Notes: generated by a model not told the origin, from the sequence alone. Shown: positions 1 through 10,050, counted from the stretch's first letter. The stretch: DNA of 64,000 bases from Acanthococcus lagerstroemiae (GCA_031841125.1 CM063108.1:49870122-49934121), one strand, 5' to 3'. Numbers and translations: made by a program.

Positions 1-479
1 GTAGTCTAGAACTTTCGCAAGCTACAGCCAGAAAATATCGGTGCACGGGAAGAACTTTCGCGGAGCTTCGAAAATTGCTGACGGCGGTAACGCTCGTCTA
101 GCACAACCATACAACCGTACGGCAACGCGGTACGTCTGGAAATCGGTTTTCTACCGAAAAACTTTTTGGTAAAATGAGCTATACTTGATGTTCGATCGGT
201 CGCAGCGACCTCTTCTAATCGGTTTATTGTCGCGCGATACGTGACAGCCTCCCGGAGCCATTGAGTATCCTAATGAGTTGGTCAGAACAATGGAGAATCC
301 TGATACGCCGCTATTATTAGTTCACGGAAATGCTCAACTTCCCTAACGTAGGTTTAATCTATTTTGAACACTAGGTTTGCTCAGTCTGGGAGTCACAGGG
401 TTTCCGTGTTCGAAATGCTTTAGCCGCTTGTAACCCGCGGAAGCCCTTCAGACCATTTGACTTTTACCCACATTCCATT
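1..479. other. left-edge sequence, no gene seen
   Basis: No open frame with recognisable protein similarity, RNA gene or repeat structure is visible. The sequence is moderately CpG-rich at its left end. Confidence 0.4.
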
Positions 480-1129
480 CCCGGCGTTCCCGAGACTTTA
501 GACTACAAACTGAGCACACACGTCGTGTCGTATGTGAATTAGTTTGAACGCTAGAGCGCACAGTGTATGACTTTTGAAACAACAACCCCCGCACATTTCA
601 AACTTCATCGCAAATTTGGTTCCTTTGAGGCCTTTACGTTTCCAACTTGCGGTATCTTTTTCCTTGGCTGCATTATATTCACAGTATTTAGTCCTAAGAT
701 TGGATGAACTCTCACTTAACTACGAGAAAAGACTCCATCACCATGCCAACGTGAACGCGATAAACCTTCTAAACTGCTGCGATGAAACAAGAAGACTCAA
801 GAGACCCCGACTGATTCTTTAACGTACATCCTATTTAACTCGCATACTCATGTTCTTTCCTTAAATGCTACATACTGTAAGATACTGTAAGTTATTCGTA
901 CGTAGCAATAGCCATAAACGCTTAAGAAACCAAAATTAGTCCAAAGAATGAACATAATCGATTACTATAAAGAGTAACTTCTGATTCAGAATGATCAATA
1001 GGCTCTTACATCAGATTCCGGTAGTCTGATCGACCAATTGGACTTCTTAAAATCGAAGAACATTGACTAGAACCGAATACTGAATGCCGATTGGCTGTTA
1101 TTATTTTCACGTTACACTTTTTAAGAGCT
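480..1129 (+). repeat. upstream flank of the F-box cluster, left arm (inverted copy at 35008-35430)
   Basis: The stretch matches, in reverse complement, the sequence upstream of the minus-strand F-box gene at 34472-34882. Shared landmarks include GACTACAAACTG/GACTGCAAACTG, CACGTCGTGT, GCTAGAGCGC, TTTTCCTTGGCTGCAT and AATCGAAGAACATTGA. The left copy carries an extra 241-bp piece (695-935). A nominal 82-residue open frame at 574-822 crosses that junction and is not supported as a gene. Confidence 0.8.
695..935. mobile_element. 241-bp insertion flanked by TTAGTCC duplication
   Basis: The inverted homologous copy (around 35195-35215) reads straight through this point with one TTCGTCC. Here TTAGTCC occurs at 688-694 and again at 936-942, as expected for a target-site duplication of 7-8 bp. 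No clear terminal inverted repeat, poly(A) tail or coding sequence is seen, so the class is unknown. Confidence 0.6.
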
Positions 1130-1141
1130 TACCATACGGTA
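1130..1141 (+). promoter_or_regulatory. TACCATACGGTA element of F-box copy 1
   Basis: Exact copy of the 12-bp near-palindrome, 133 bp before the pseudogene ATG at 1263. An ATTGGCTG (inverted CCAAT) lies about 40 bp upstream. The following sequence (ACTACTCGATG, ATAATACTGCAGTACAAACTC) matches the copy at 34997-35008, so these two share a promoter subtype. Confidence 0.75.
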
Positions 1142-1262
1142 CTACTCGATGTATAATACTGCAGTACAAACTCAAATACGGCGCACGGCGCAGTGGCACT
1201 CCAGAAAGCAATTGGTAAACATTGATTAACTCAGACCACATCAAACGATTCTACAGCAAGAG

Positions 1263-1668
1263 ATGGCTGTTTTCTACCAAATGTCGCACGCTTTTGAGTT
1301 TCTGTCTAAACGGAAAATTTGACATTATATCTAGACTACCAGTGGAGATCTCAACAAGTATCTTCCGAATGTTAGATCCGGCACCCATGGTAGCTGCAAT
1401 GCAAGTTCGACAAAGCTGGTATTGGTTGTACAAATCAGATACAGTACTCAAAAGAATCATTTGAAAGAAAGTTCGAGAACGCAAAGAGGCGAAAAGACTC
1501 TTGATTCATAATCTAAGTGTTGACCCGAGAAGCTCCTGGTATCGACAATCACAATCCGATGTGCATACTCGACTCGGCCACCGGAATACAACCAAACGAA
1601 AAGCTAAATCCCAAGCAAGATCTTCAAAAAAGCCTCGAGACTTCCAGGTGAAATGCTTAAGAATATGA
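1263..1668 (+). pseudogene. F-box family pseudogene (copy 1)
   Basis: Same family as the gene at 1978. The leader ATGGCTGTTTTCTAC is present at 1263, but a small deletion after the CTGTCTAAACG stretch (where intact copies read TGATGATGACG) puts the leader out of frame with the F-box. A TGA at about 1462 replaces the usual arginine codon after KRII. The F-box itself (LPVEISTSIF, WYWLYKSD) and the basic tail to KCLRI-stop are otherwise readable. AATAAA follows about 60 bp downstream. It is nearly identical to the copy at 13572-13958, its partner in the segmental duplication. Confidence 0.85.
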
Positions 1669-1852
1669 CGAAGCCGACTTTGGTTCATAAGCATTGTAGT
1701 GTAAATACATAACCTTGTAAGATAATTAATAAATTATTGCTCTAAATTGCCAAGTTTTTACTTATTGAACTTCATGATGAGAAAGCTGGCCGCTCTGCGT
1801 ACTGAACGCTGGTTGGCTAATATTGCCCTGTACGCCAAAATAGTTGCGAGTT

Positions 1853-1864
1853 TACCATACGGTA
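1853..1864 (+). promoter_or_regulatory. TACCATACGGTA element of F-box copy 2
   Basis: Exact 12-mer in the context GTTTACCATACGGTATTAC, 125 bp before the ATG at 1978. GGTTGGCTAAT (inverted CCAAT) lies about 40 bp upstream. The 5' leader between element and ATG is conserved in most copies (GTGGCACTCGAGA, CACTAAGACCACATC, ACGATTCTAC). Confidence 0.8.
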
Positions 1865-1977
1865 TTACCGGCGGTGTGATACTACCGCAAATACCCGAAT
1901 ACAGCGTAGTGGCACTCGAGAAACCAACCGGTTAACATTGAACCACTAAGACCACATCGAACGATTCTACCGCAAAG

Positions 1978-2388
1978 ATGGCTGTTTTCTACCAAATGTC
2001 CTACGCTTTTGACTTTCTGTCTGATGATAACCGAAAACTTGATATTCTATCTGCACTACCAGTGGAATTATCGACAAGCATCTTCCGGATGTTAGACCCG
2101 GCATCCATGGTAGCTGCCATGCAAGTTAGACGAAGCTGGTATTGGTTGTACAAATCAGACAAAGGACTCAAAAGAATCCTGAGAAAGAAGGTCCGAGAAC
2201 GGAAAGAGACGAAAAGACTCTTGATTCACAATCTGAGTGTTGACCCGAGGAGCTCCTGGTATCGACATCCAGAATCTGACGTGGACACTCGACTTGGCCA
2301 ACGGAGTACAACAAAACGAAAGGCTAAATCACAAGCCAAATCTGCGAAAAAACCTCGAGACTTCCAGGTGAAATGCCTAAGAATGTAA
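1978..2388 (+). CDS. small F-box protein, 136 aa (copy 2)
   Basis: Single-exon gene, likely a SKP1-binding F-box protein of the SCF ubiquitin ligase type. The F-box spans about residues 23-68: LP at 27-28, LPVELSTSIF, MLDPASMVAAM, then V-R-R-S-W-Y-W-L-Y-K-S-D, matching the LPxE..xIF..LD..S....V.R.W..L consensus. Residues 69-80 (RKKVRERKETKR) and 112-127 are strongly basic and could act in nuclear import. No LRR, WD40, Kelch or other usual substrate domain is present and the protein is far shorter than most F-box proteins. The ATG at 1978 is chosen because every sibling conserves MAVFYQ. AATAAA at 2447-2452. The fold call is from consensus matching; the function is inferred. Confidence 0.82.
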   Translation: MAVFYQMSYAFDFLSDDNRKLDILSALPVELSTSIFRMLDPASMVAAMQVRRSWYWLYKSDKGLKRILRKKVRERKETKRLLIHNLSVDPRSSWYRHPESDVDTRLGQRSTTKRKAKSQAKSAKKPRDFQVKCLRM

Positions 2389-2459
2389 CAAAGCCAACTT
2401 TGGTCCATAAAAATATTGTATTGTAAATAGACTTTGTAAATTAATTAATAAATCATAGC

Positions 2460-4080
2460 TCTACATTTTCATCAATGTTCTTACTTATTGAACTTTATGA
2501 TGGCAAGACGGGTCTCTTTCTACATTTGTAATCTATGAGTGTCTACTTGCATTATGAGATAAGACGGAAGGGCAAGCAATATCAACGCTCATTCAAATGT
2601 TCCATAACTGAGAAGTGTTTCTCTAGTAATCAAAAGGCAGTAGCCTTACAAGTTTCTTAGATTCAGTTTTCGAGCATTTTTCAGGGAGTGGGGGAGCGTT
2701 GAAAATGTTGATATTCCTGAGAAGAGAGTAACCGTAGTACAGCAGACATCCTGAACAAATCCGAAGTTCTAAGAAACACGGTGAAAGTTCGTGATGGCTA
2801 CCTCTTATGTGTCACGCACTATCACGGGCTATCATTCCTCACCATCAAGAACACTCCATCGCTTTATTTTATTGACTTTTTTATACATTACAGAGGTCCT
2901 TACTTCTGGTAGATTAAATAATTTTTTCAATTGGCATACCTACTAGATCTGTTCCAAATAGGTATAAAGGGGGAAAAGTGTTCTCCAAACTCTGAGCAAG
3001 CCTAGCGAAGGGTAATCCATTTTTCAAGGGACTTGAAGTTTTTATAAGACAACATTTTTTTTCGGCGTTCGAGCCCCAATCGAGAGAGAAGCCCTCCATA
3101 TGGGGTTAAAAATTCTTTTCTTTCTGAAATTTTGGACTTTCAGGTTCTCCGAGTCTAAAATTTATTCTCCCCATTATTTTTTATGTCTTTATAATGGTTT
3201 TTGAGTCGGTGAGTTCATGTTTGGAGTTTTTTCTGCTCTTCTTTTACCCTGTGAACTCCACAAGGGCCTGATTTTCAATTATTTTAGTATCAAGATCAGC
3301 CCCTTGTGAAGCCCAACGGGTTAGGAGAGCGTGAAATAAACTAAACTTTTATTTTGCATCAGAATAGCTGAAGTTCATCCCTAAAGGAGAGTAAGGAGGA
3401 AACAATCTAAAAATAAATGAATGATACGCCTTCAGAAAAAAAAAAATGTAGACAAAAAAATTGTGGAAATTAAGAATCAGCTCCGTGTAACGCTCAAAGA
3501 GGAAGGGGAAGGATGAGGAGGACTCTTAAGCATGGATTCAATGGCCTTAAAAAGATCAGTTTGAAATAGAAAACATCAATTTTGAAAGAAAAACATTCAC
3601 TTGAAGGAGAAAATACTTTTTAGGTTCTATTATCTTAGGGCTTCTTCTGACCGGCGCTCAACTTTCAAAAATTAATGTTAATTTCTTCGAGAATTTTAAT
3701 ATTCTGGAGGCACGGTTTACCCTTCACCAATTTTTCTGAAACTTATCACAAAAAATTTCTAGAATATTTGGAGCCTATTTAGGGAGCAAGTCAACTGAAA
3801 ATCAAAGGCAGAAAAATAAGGACCTTCCCCACACACCAATTAGATCACACCTAATTGAAATAACTAATCCCAGAGCATCCAATTTGTCAATTACACAATC
3901 TAAATGATCATGATTCTTATGCGAGTCATCAATATTCATGAATTATCAGTTTTTGTTTAAATCGAAACTGCCTTTGCCTTCCGAATCCTAATTTGAGTCC
4001 ATTGGCCCATCAGCCTATCTTGCATCTTCAAATTAAACAAAATCATCAATACCGCATTCTCAATGCTGGTTGGCTAATAC
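2460..4080. repeat. intergenic part of a directly duplicated block (copy at about 14760-16430)
   Basis: No gene is seen. The stretch aligns almost base for base with about 14760-16430. The right copy has about 50 extra bases near 15437-15488 and about 16 near 15692, and lacks about 10 near 15108. A 61-residue minus-strand open frame occurs in both copies (2914-3099 and 15197-15382) but has no recognisable similarity and is probably carried passively. Confidence 0.8.
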
Positions 4081-4097
4081 TAAAATCATTGCGAGTT

Positions 4098-4109
4098 TAC
4101 CATACGGTA
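4098..4109 (+). promoter_or_regulatory. TACCATACGGTA element of F-box copy 3
   Basis: Exact 12-mer, 125 bp before the ATG at 4223, in the context GAGTTTACCATACGGTATTACC. GGTTGGCTAATAC lies about 30 bp upstream. Confidence 0.8.
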
Positions 4110-4222
4110 TTACCAACTGCATGATACTACCGCACATACCCAAATACAACATAGTGGCACTCGAGAGGCCAATTGGTAAACATTGATCCACTAAGACCAC
4201 ATTGAACGATTCTACAGTAAAA

Positions 4223-4633
4223 ATGGCTGTTTTTTATCAAACGTCCTACGCTTTCGACTTTCTGTCTGATGATGATGGAAAATTCGACATTATAACTGCA
4301 CTACCAGTGGAGTTATCGGCAACCATCTTCCGGATGTTAGACCCGACATCCATGGTAGCTGCAATGCTAGTTCGACGAAGCTGGTATTGGCTTTACAAAT
4401 CAGACAAAGGACTCAGAAAAATGCTGAGGACGAAAGTCCGAGAACGAAAAGAGGCGAAAAGGCTCTTGATTCACAATCTCAGTGTCGACCCTAGGAGCTC
4501 CTGGTATCGAGAACCACAATTCGATGTGGACACTCGACTCGACCAACGGTATACGAAAAAACGAAAGGCTAAATCGCAAGCGAGATATGCGAAGAAGCTT
4601 CGAGACTTACAGGTGAAATGCCTAAGAATGTAA
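4223..4633 (+). CDS. small F-box protein, 136 aa (copy 3)
   Basis: Intact member of the family described at 1978, with the LPVELSATIF helix variant, MLDPTSM and GLRKMLRTKV. Distinctive changes are Thr at residue 7 (MAVFYQT), AAMLVRR in the F-box, YREPQFDV, and a tail reading RYTKKRKAKSQARYAKKLRD. The frame stays open upstream of the ATG, but 4223 is the start conserved in siblings and lies at the standard 125 bp from the promoter element. AATAAA at 4697-4702. Its partner in the segmental duplication is the gene at 16571. Confidence 0.82.
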   Translation: MAVFYQTSYAFDFLSDDDGKFDIITALPVELSATIFRMLDPTSMVAAMLVRRSWYWLYKSDKGLRKMLRTKVRERKEAKRLLIHNLSVDPRSSWYREPQFDVDTRLDQRYTKKRKAKSQARYAKKLRDLQVKCLRM

Positions 4634-4709
4634 AGAAGCCAACTTTGGTTCATAAAAATATTGTAATGTATGCCAAATACATATTGTAAAATAATTAATA
4701 AAAAATTAT

Positions 4710-6195
4710 TTCATTGAATTTCCATTGATGCTCTTACTCATCAAACTTTATAGCGATGAAAGTCTCACCATCATTCTATTCTATAACTACCTGTACTATG
4801 AAAGAAAGGAAAGGTAAGCAATACAGAGTAGCCACTTTTTTATTTTAATAATTTTCCCTGACTTTTCACGCGTTTCCAGACCAATTTTCCAGATATTCTC
4901 AGTAATTTTTTCAACTTCTATTGTACACAACTTTAATCAAAACTTTATATTAATTGAAAAGATTTTTGTTAAAGAAATAAGTCATTGCACTTTATCATGG
5001 TTGAAGACGTCGGTACAAAGTGCAGACCTAAAAGGTCGTCAACGACGAATACTCTATTTTGGGAGTGTACTAATTGCCATCAATGTTCTTGTAAAATATT
5101 TAACAAATTATAGCGTTCAACTGCTACCAATTTTCTTGTAAGTTAAACTTTACGATGATAGGCCTGGTCTTTCTCTGCATTTCTTATGAACGACTACTCG
5201 TGTTATGAAGAAAAAAAGAAGGAAAGGCAAGCAATATTAATATACCTTCAAATGGCACACATATTGATTTATAAGGAGACCCGAAAGGCAGTTGATTGAA
5301 ATCAATTTACTCTTTCGACCAAACTGGGAGTTTCCAAAGTGGAAGGTCGTCTGCTACAGCGACAACATTTCCAAGTTATCCGAAGGTCACGAAGAAAGAC
5401 GTTCATGGGTCATCGCTAAAATAAAACACTACAAATAAGAAGTTGCCGCTTAAAAATCGATAAAATGTGACAGTTAATGATTTTCAATTCATGAGAGCTA
5501 ATTCACAGAAAATTCAACATTCTGATCGATTGTATATTCCGGGTGTAGTTCAACATGTTACCATATTTCTTATTGGCAGAGACGTGGACTAGAAAAATTG
5601 GCATCAAAATTTGGACTGTCGAGATAATAATAAATTACAAAAAAGAAGAGGGCTTCCAACGTTTTAATTTTTCGAAATACATCACTTATTATGACCCAAA
5701 ATACTTTTCAAAAATTCAGGCTCTAGCCATCATTTTTGACACTGAAGGGTTCAGTTTCCTTTGCGTCTCTATTACTACCAACGGAAATTTGAAGATTAGA
5801 TGGTTTCAGGTTTCAATTTTATTAAGAAAAGTAATAGTTAAAGCGTCAAGAAGGTGACCAAATCAAAATTAAAACTACTGACAAAAAAAAATCGTCAATA
5901 AAGAGATCATGTTACCAAATCTAGTACAGTTACACAGTTTGATAACCCCTTGTAAACGGAGGGTAGATGATTCCTGTGAACTTGTTGCTGATTGCCTGAT
6001 ATCGAGCTCTCGGCTTCCCATACCTCAAAACCCAGAAACGGTCAGGAAAAAGAAAATAAATAACATAATGGACCAAATTATCTGAAAAAGTAGCTTCAAT
6101 GTTTGCTACAGCTGTTTTAAGTAATCTGTCGATGACGGTTGAGAACTGATTGCTCATTGGCTGAGGAGTTTCATAAGCAACAACCAATAGCAGTA
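4710..6195. other. intergenic sequence with faint repeat traces, no supported gene
   Basis: A short stretch at about 4850-4895 (TTTTCCCTGACTTTTCACG, TTTCCAGACCAATTTTCC) resembles the internal repeat of the element at 63403-63775. A 100-residue open frame at 5555-5857 begins with ATG and is unusually long for this AT-rich context, but no domain is recognisable. The last 200 bp resemble the upstream region of the minus-strand relic at 25.6 kb (ATGGACCAAATT/TTTGGACCAGATAC landmarks, ATTGGCTGA). Confidence 0.45.
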
Positions 6196-6202
6196 GCGTG
6201 CT

Positions 6203-6214
6203 TACCATACGGTA
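6203..6214 (+). promoter_or_regulatory. TACCATACGGTA element of diverged F-box copy
   Basis: Exact 12-mer in CTTACCATACGGTACTACTT, 114 bp before the ATG at 6317. CATTGGCTGAGG lies about 45 bp upstream. The element is perfectly kept although the gene behind it is much diverged and broken. Confidence 0.72.
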
Positions 6215-6316
6215 CTACTTCGCCTATGCCATGAGGGATACACCCACAACAGGCTCAGTGGCGATCTAGAAACGAACTAGTACTCTAAGTCTACGAATAA
6301 CAAAAGAGCAGAAGTC

Positions 6317-6706
6317 ATGACTACTTTCAGCCAAGTGTCTTTTGCCGATTTTATGCCAGATGATGGACGATTTTACATCATATCCAGGCTACCGGAAGAA
6401 ATATCAACGACTATCTTCCGAATGCTGGATCCATCTTCGATTTTATCAGCTATTCTAGTAAGACGAAGATGATATCATCTGTACAAATCAGACACTAGGC
6501 TCTGGTGAATGCTGAAGAAGAAAGTCCAAGACTGAGCACGCTTGCGGCACAATCAGACAGTGGGCCGGGACAGCTCTCACTTCCGACCCCAACGGCAATT
6601 TCAGCTAGGTAAACTGAAGACAAAGCAACGTAAGGCAACTATGTCGTGGACTCAGCGTGTCAAATTGCCTGAAGAGTCACCGCCCATTAAATGTCTAAGA
6701 ATGTAA
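6317..6706 (+). pseudogene. diverged F-box pseudogene with three in-frame TGA codons
   Basis: Starts MTTFSQVSFADFMPDD and keeps a good F-box (SRLPEEISTTIF, RMLDPSSILSAILVRR). It ends in the family signature KCLRM-stop, and the whole 130-codon span stays in one frame. TGA codons replace the Trp of R-S-W-Y, an Arg in the KRIL region (LW-TGA-MLKKKV), and an Arg of VRERK. The basic RKKV region survives as KKKVQD; the tail is only loosely similar. Together with 7829 and 9246 it defines an older MTTF subfamily. The lack of any frameshift beside three stops is slightly odd for an old pseudogene. Confidence 0.8.
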
Positions 6707-6919
6707 CAATGCCGCCATTTCGGCTAATACACCATATTACGGTGACCGACTCTGCTACAACGAGCAGATAAGGAATATCGATGCAGTCAATTAACGACAG
6801 AGACTCAGAATTGTTAATGTGGACTTCCAGCACAAATGTTGAAGAATGTACAGCGAAACCATCTCTGGTGGATAAATTGTAACTTCATTATAAGCGAAAT
6901 GAGATTAAATAAATATTAA

Positions 6920-7540
6920 GAACAAATAATTCTTAAGCATTTCCTAAATTCCCATTTTGCGAGCTCCAAAATTACTCACTTCGAAGCACACATGAAACAT
7001 GAAAAATGTCAACTAGGCAAGTAGATCAGAATTTCAGCATTCAGCAAATAATAATGAAACGGAAGAACACTTCAAAGCTTCTATTCAACTAAAGAAATCA
7101 CTAATTACAGTCCCGATCAATGTTTATCCCCCTTGAATCTCTGTCACTTTCAACAAAACTTACGGCGGCGGTTGGATATTTGGACGTTATTGTATAACAG
7201 TGTTAGCTGAACTAAGCTACCTGGAGATACTCAAGTATGACAGCAAACAGACGAAAGATGACGTATGTCTATACCCGAGAGTTTTCAACGGCTTTGTTGA
7301 AGTATTGATGTACCAAGATTATGGAAATTTAATGAGAAGTGAAATAGGTAATTTAAAAAAGAAAAAAAAGAGGGAAACAGAATAACTGGTCATTGATAAA
7401 CAAACCAGATGGTATTCACCCAAATTGAACTACAAAGTTCTCTAACCGCTTCTAAAAGGCGGGTCTAAGACTTTTACAAAGTGGTTGCAGATTGGCTAAG
7501 GTCATTCCTACACAACCAATAGCAACTGCACCTGTATGTT
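6920..7540. other. intergenic sequence, no gene seen
   Basis: A 61-residue open frame at 7200-7385 ends in a lysine run and has no recognisable similarity. AGATTGGCTAAGG and AACCAATAGCAACTG (CCAAT boxes) occur at 7490-7530, as in the upstream regions of other family members. Confidence 0.4.
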
Positions 7541-7552
7541 TACCATATAGTA
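7541..7552 (+). promoter_or_regulatory. variant element TACCATATAGTA
   Basis: 10 of 12 bases match the F-box element, in the context GTATGTTTACCATATAGTATTAC. The CCAATAGCAACTGCA upstream matches the inverted context at 25.7 kb. The F-box relic begins about 290 bp downstream, so sequence has been inserted between. Confidence 0.6.
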
Positions 7553-7828
7553 TTACTTTTCAGTGCCGGGAACTTTTCATAATTCTATGTGTAACGGGGA
7601 GAAAACATCACACTAATTTTACACAGTACAGTTTTATTATTGCACTATTAAACCAATAATTTTCCCAGTGTTACAATGTATAACGTCGCTATTCACGAAA
7701 TTCCCCAATGTATAGCATTTGCTACACACGCTATATAGAAATCGCCGGCCCAATACGTTTGGCTATGACAAGTTCGATAGAAGAGAAAAATCTTATTGGC
7801 GAACTAGAAACCCAAGCAATTTTGCGGT

Positions 7829-8110
7829 GCAACATCACTACCTTCCCTCCCGAGCATCTTTCGCAGACTTGCTGCTTGATGACAGAAGATTTGACATCAC
7901 AACCAGACTACCAGAGGAGATATTGAAGACCATCTTTCGAATGTTGGAACTAGCTTTAACGCTATAGGCCCGGGTCAGTCAGCAATGGTATATTATCTGC
8001 ATCAATAACACCCCGGACTCGGGTGAATCCTAAATAATTCACGAGAAAATAAGTTTGAAATCACATCTGCTGTACCATGCAACAGATCAACAAACTTTTT
8101 ATCTAAATTA
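7829..8110 (+). pseudogene. diverged F-box relic (MTTF subfamily)
   Basis: The readable part is RASFADLLLDDRRFDITTR followed by LPEEILKTIFRMLE, the N-terminus and first half of the F-box as in the copy at 6317. The frame stops at about 7967, just after RMLELALTL. The sequence after it (TTATCTGCATCAATAACACC, CTCGGGTGAATCCTAA) corresponds loosely to the LYKSD..GLKRIL part but is not open. The ATG has been lost or replaced. No function is expected. Confidence 0.65.
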
Positions 8111-8159
8111 ATGATTCAAACACAACTTGAACCCGGATCAGAACACCTCTCAGAAATAA

Positions 8160-8512
8160 ACTTGGTACACGAAAAACGCGTTTCTATGAAACGGCCCAAC
8201 AGTTTACTACGTTCTTCATAATTTTGGCGTTAGGATGGTCGTCATATCTTAATTGTGAAGAAAAATTCAGCATACCTGCAGCTGAAACACTCGTTCTTCT
8301 ACAGTCCAATAACCAACATAATGCTTACCTGCAACAAAAACAAAGTTATATTAGGATACGTCTTAAAATCATGCTTCTTGTATTGACTCCAATATATTAG
8401 ACGCAACTCAACCAGGCTTACTATAGTGTTCCATTTGTAGAATGCGCCAATTCCCTTTTCTTCTTCTGTAGTCCAGTGCGTTTCGTGGTCTTGTAGTCAT
8501 AGTCGAGAGTAG
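8160..8512. other. intergenic sequence, no gene seen
   Basis: An element copy on the minus strand at 8513 points into this stretch, but no F-box sequence is recognisable in it on either strand. Confidence 0.4.
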
Positions 8513-8524
8513 TACCGTATGGTG
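8513..8524 (-). promoter_or_regulatory. orphan TACCATACGGTA-like element
   Basis: Reads CACCATACGGTA on the minus strand (11 of 12), followed by CTACTCTCG as in copy 1. No F-box reading frame follows at the usual 125-bp distance, so this is either a relic or the promoter of something else. Confidence 0.55.
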
Positions 8525-8544
8525 AACGTGTTTAGTCCTGTGCT

Positions 8545-8660
8545 CCTATTGGTTGTCTGTGATTATGCAGTCTGTCCAATCAGTGAATGTTATTAGTTGT
8601 GTGCCCATACTGGTTGTCTGTGGTTGAGCAGTCTATCCAATCCGTGGATGTTATGTTATC
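8545..8660 (+). repeat. two diverged tandem units of about 58 bp
   Basis: Two tandem copies of a unit reading TATTGGTTGTCTGTG, then CAGTCTGTCCAATC, then GTGAATGTTAT. They contain inverted and direct CCAAT motifs and lie between the orphan element and the Penelope-like fragment. Confidence 0.6.
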
Positions 8661-8699
8661 AGTTGGAATAAGTTGTCACTTTGGAAGTTAATTATTGTG

Positions 8700-9101
8700 T
8701 TTATTAGGTTGTTTTGTTTTTGTCTTTATTATTTCTAGTTGTTATTTTAATTTTATTTTTCTTGTTTTGTTTTCTATGTGTAGGATTTTGTACATCTCTG
8801 TTAATTTGTCATTATTATATCCCTAGTCATTGGAGTGTTTTCCAAACAATAATTTGTCATCATTTAGCTTCTGTGACTTTTCATGTTTTTTTATTCTGGT
8901 TAGGAATTTTTTGCCTGTTTCTCCTATGTAGGTCATGTCACAGTGTTCACAGCCCAGTCTGTATACTCCGCTACTGTTGTAGCTGTCCTTTGTTTCTTTT
9001 TTATCATTGCTTATTTGTTTGATCAGGGGTGGTCTGTATTTGATTCTGAGTTTTATGTTGCGTTGGGAATATTTTAAAATTCTGGGCGACATAGATTGCA
9101 T
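8700..9101 (-). mobile_element. Penelope-like retroelement fragment, GIY-YIG nuclease end
   Basis: Minus-strand frame 9101-8823 reads SSGVYRLGCEHCDMTYIGET followed by a K-x-x-x-TRIKKHE stretch. This is the GIY-YIG endonuclease motif (GVY...TYIG, CxxC insert, downstream R..EH) found at the C-terminus of Penelope-like retrotransposons. After a frame break at about 8823 the sequence continues as NDKLTEMYKILHIENKT, also typical. No reverse transcriptase remains: the upstream side is replaced at about 9110 by F-box-family flank. A + strand hydrophobic frame (8714-9022) is its antisense shadow. A 5'-truncated dead copy is the simplest reading. Confidence 0.72.
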
Positions 9102-9245
9102 ACTGAATGCTCATTGGTTGAAATCAATTCTCAGTAACAGCCAATCGCGCCGTCTGAAATAGCAGAAGAAGGTTCAAGTGCCGATCTAAAAACGAACAAG
9201 TGCACGAGTCCACTGACAACAAATCGAACCATTTCGTAACGAAAC

Positions 9246-9434
9246 ATGACTACCTTCAACCAACCATCCTTTACAGACTTCCTACCAGATGATGGAAGAT
9301 ATGACATCATAGCCATACTACCACACGAGATATCAATAACCATCTCCCGAATGCTAGATCCGGCTCAGGTTCTATCAGCAATTCGGAAAATACAGCACCA
9401 ATTTCGACCACAAGCAATACGAGCCTACAAATAA
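9246..9434 (+). pseudogene. truncated F-box relic (MTTF subfamily)
   Basis: An ATG-started frame of 62 codons reads MTTFNQPSFTDFLPDDGRYD and then LPHEISITISRMLDPAQVLS. Homology ends in the middle of the F-box after LSAI, followed by unrelated RKIQHQFRPQAIRAYK. The tryptophan half of the domain and the basic tail are missing. No TACCATACGGTA element lies upstream, where the Penelope-like fragment abuts at about 9105. CAGCCAATCGC is kept at about 9140. Confidence 0.7.
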
Positions 9435-9436
9435 TA

Positions 9437-10050
9437 AGGTAAGGTAGGGCAATATGACCCGGTAGGTAAGATGCCGCAATTGTCTGTTTCCTGTGTTGGC
9501 AGCCCTGTACAACAGCAGTGACATACTCGTAGTAGATTTGTAGCACTTCGACACCAGACCTTGTGTACAAATTCCCATATCTGCAGACCTGTTCATTCTT
9601 CTTTCTAAGATTTTTTCCGAAATTTTTATAGTATAAGAAAAAGTGCTCGAGAATGTTTGGTCGTTTTGAAAAGTAATTTTGCGGAATTTTAATTAATTTT
9701 TGACCATTTTCAATGCATATTATGTGTTAAATGTACAGTATTTTTCCTCCCCTTTCAAAATATTACATCAGTTTTACCGGTACACCGAGCGATTATACTT
9801 CTTTTTGTCCTCAAAGTTACATAGTTCGGCAATTTCTGAGGGTAGGTGTAAAATGGCCAAAGTGTGAGTAGGGCAAGGCGCTGCATTATAATGAATATTA
9901 AATTTCGATTATTAATGATCTTATGAAAATTTCTCTGCTTGTTGAGCCTACATAGTCAGAAAATTTTAGAGTCACGCACCCCCCCCCCCCAACGAAGAGG
10001 TTTCCGAACGCCACTGGTTGTTCTGAGAGCGAAAGACTCCATTCATTTCA
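9437..10050. other. repeat-derived sequence, no gene
   Basis: GGTAGGGCAATATGACCCGG at about 9446 and GGTGTAAAATGGCCAAAG at about 9845 resemble the ends of pogo-type non-autonomous elements but do not pair convincingly. At 9958-10012 the sequence AAATTTTAGAGTCACGCACC, a C-run, and AACGAAGAGGTTTCCGAACG recurs at about 37918-37970. Confidence 0.45.

Noticed and set aside
1747..1935. 62-residue frame between F-box copies, repeated at 14037-14225
   Set aside because: It covers the promoter element and leader of the next F-box gene; both copies exist only because of the segmental duplication, and no start context or domain is seen.
2914..3099. 61-residue minus-strand frame conserved at 15197-15382
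   Set aside because: The conservation equals that of the surrounding duplicated intergenic DNA and gives no evidence of selection.
6317..6706. Possible selenoprotein or alternative genetic code because all stops are TGA
   Set aside because: TGA falls at Trp and Arg positions and at no Cys-like site; sibling genes use normal codons, and a pseudogene explains it more simply.
8714..9022. Hydrophobic + strand open frame of 102 residues
   Set aside because: It is antisense to the GIY-YIG coding strand of the Penelope-like fragment; the hydrophobicity reflects T-rich sequence.
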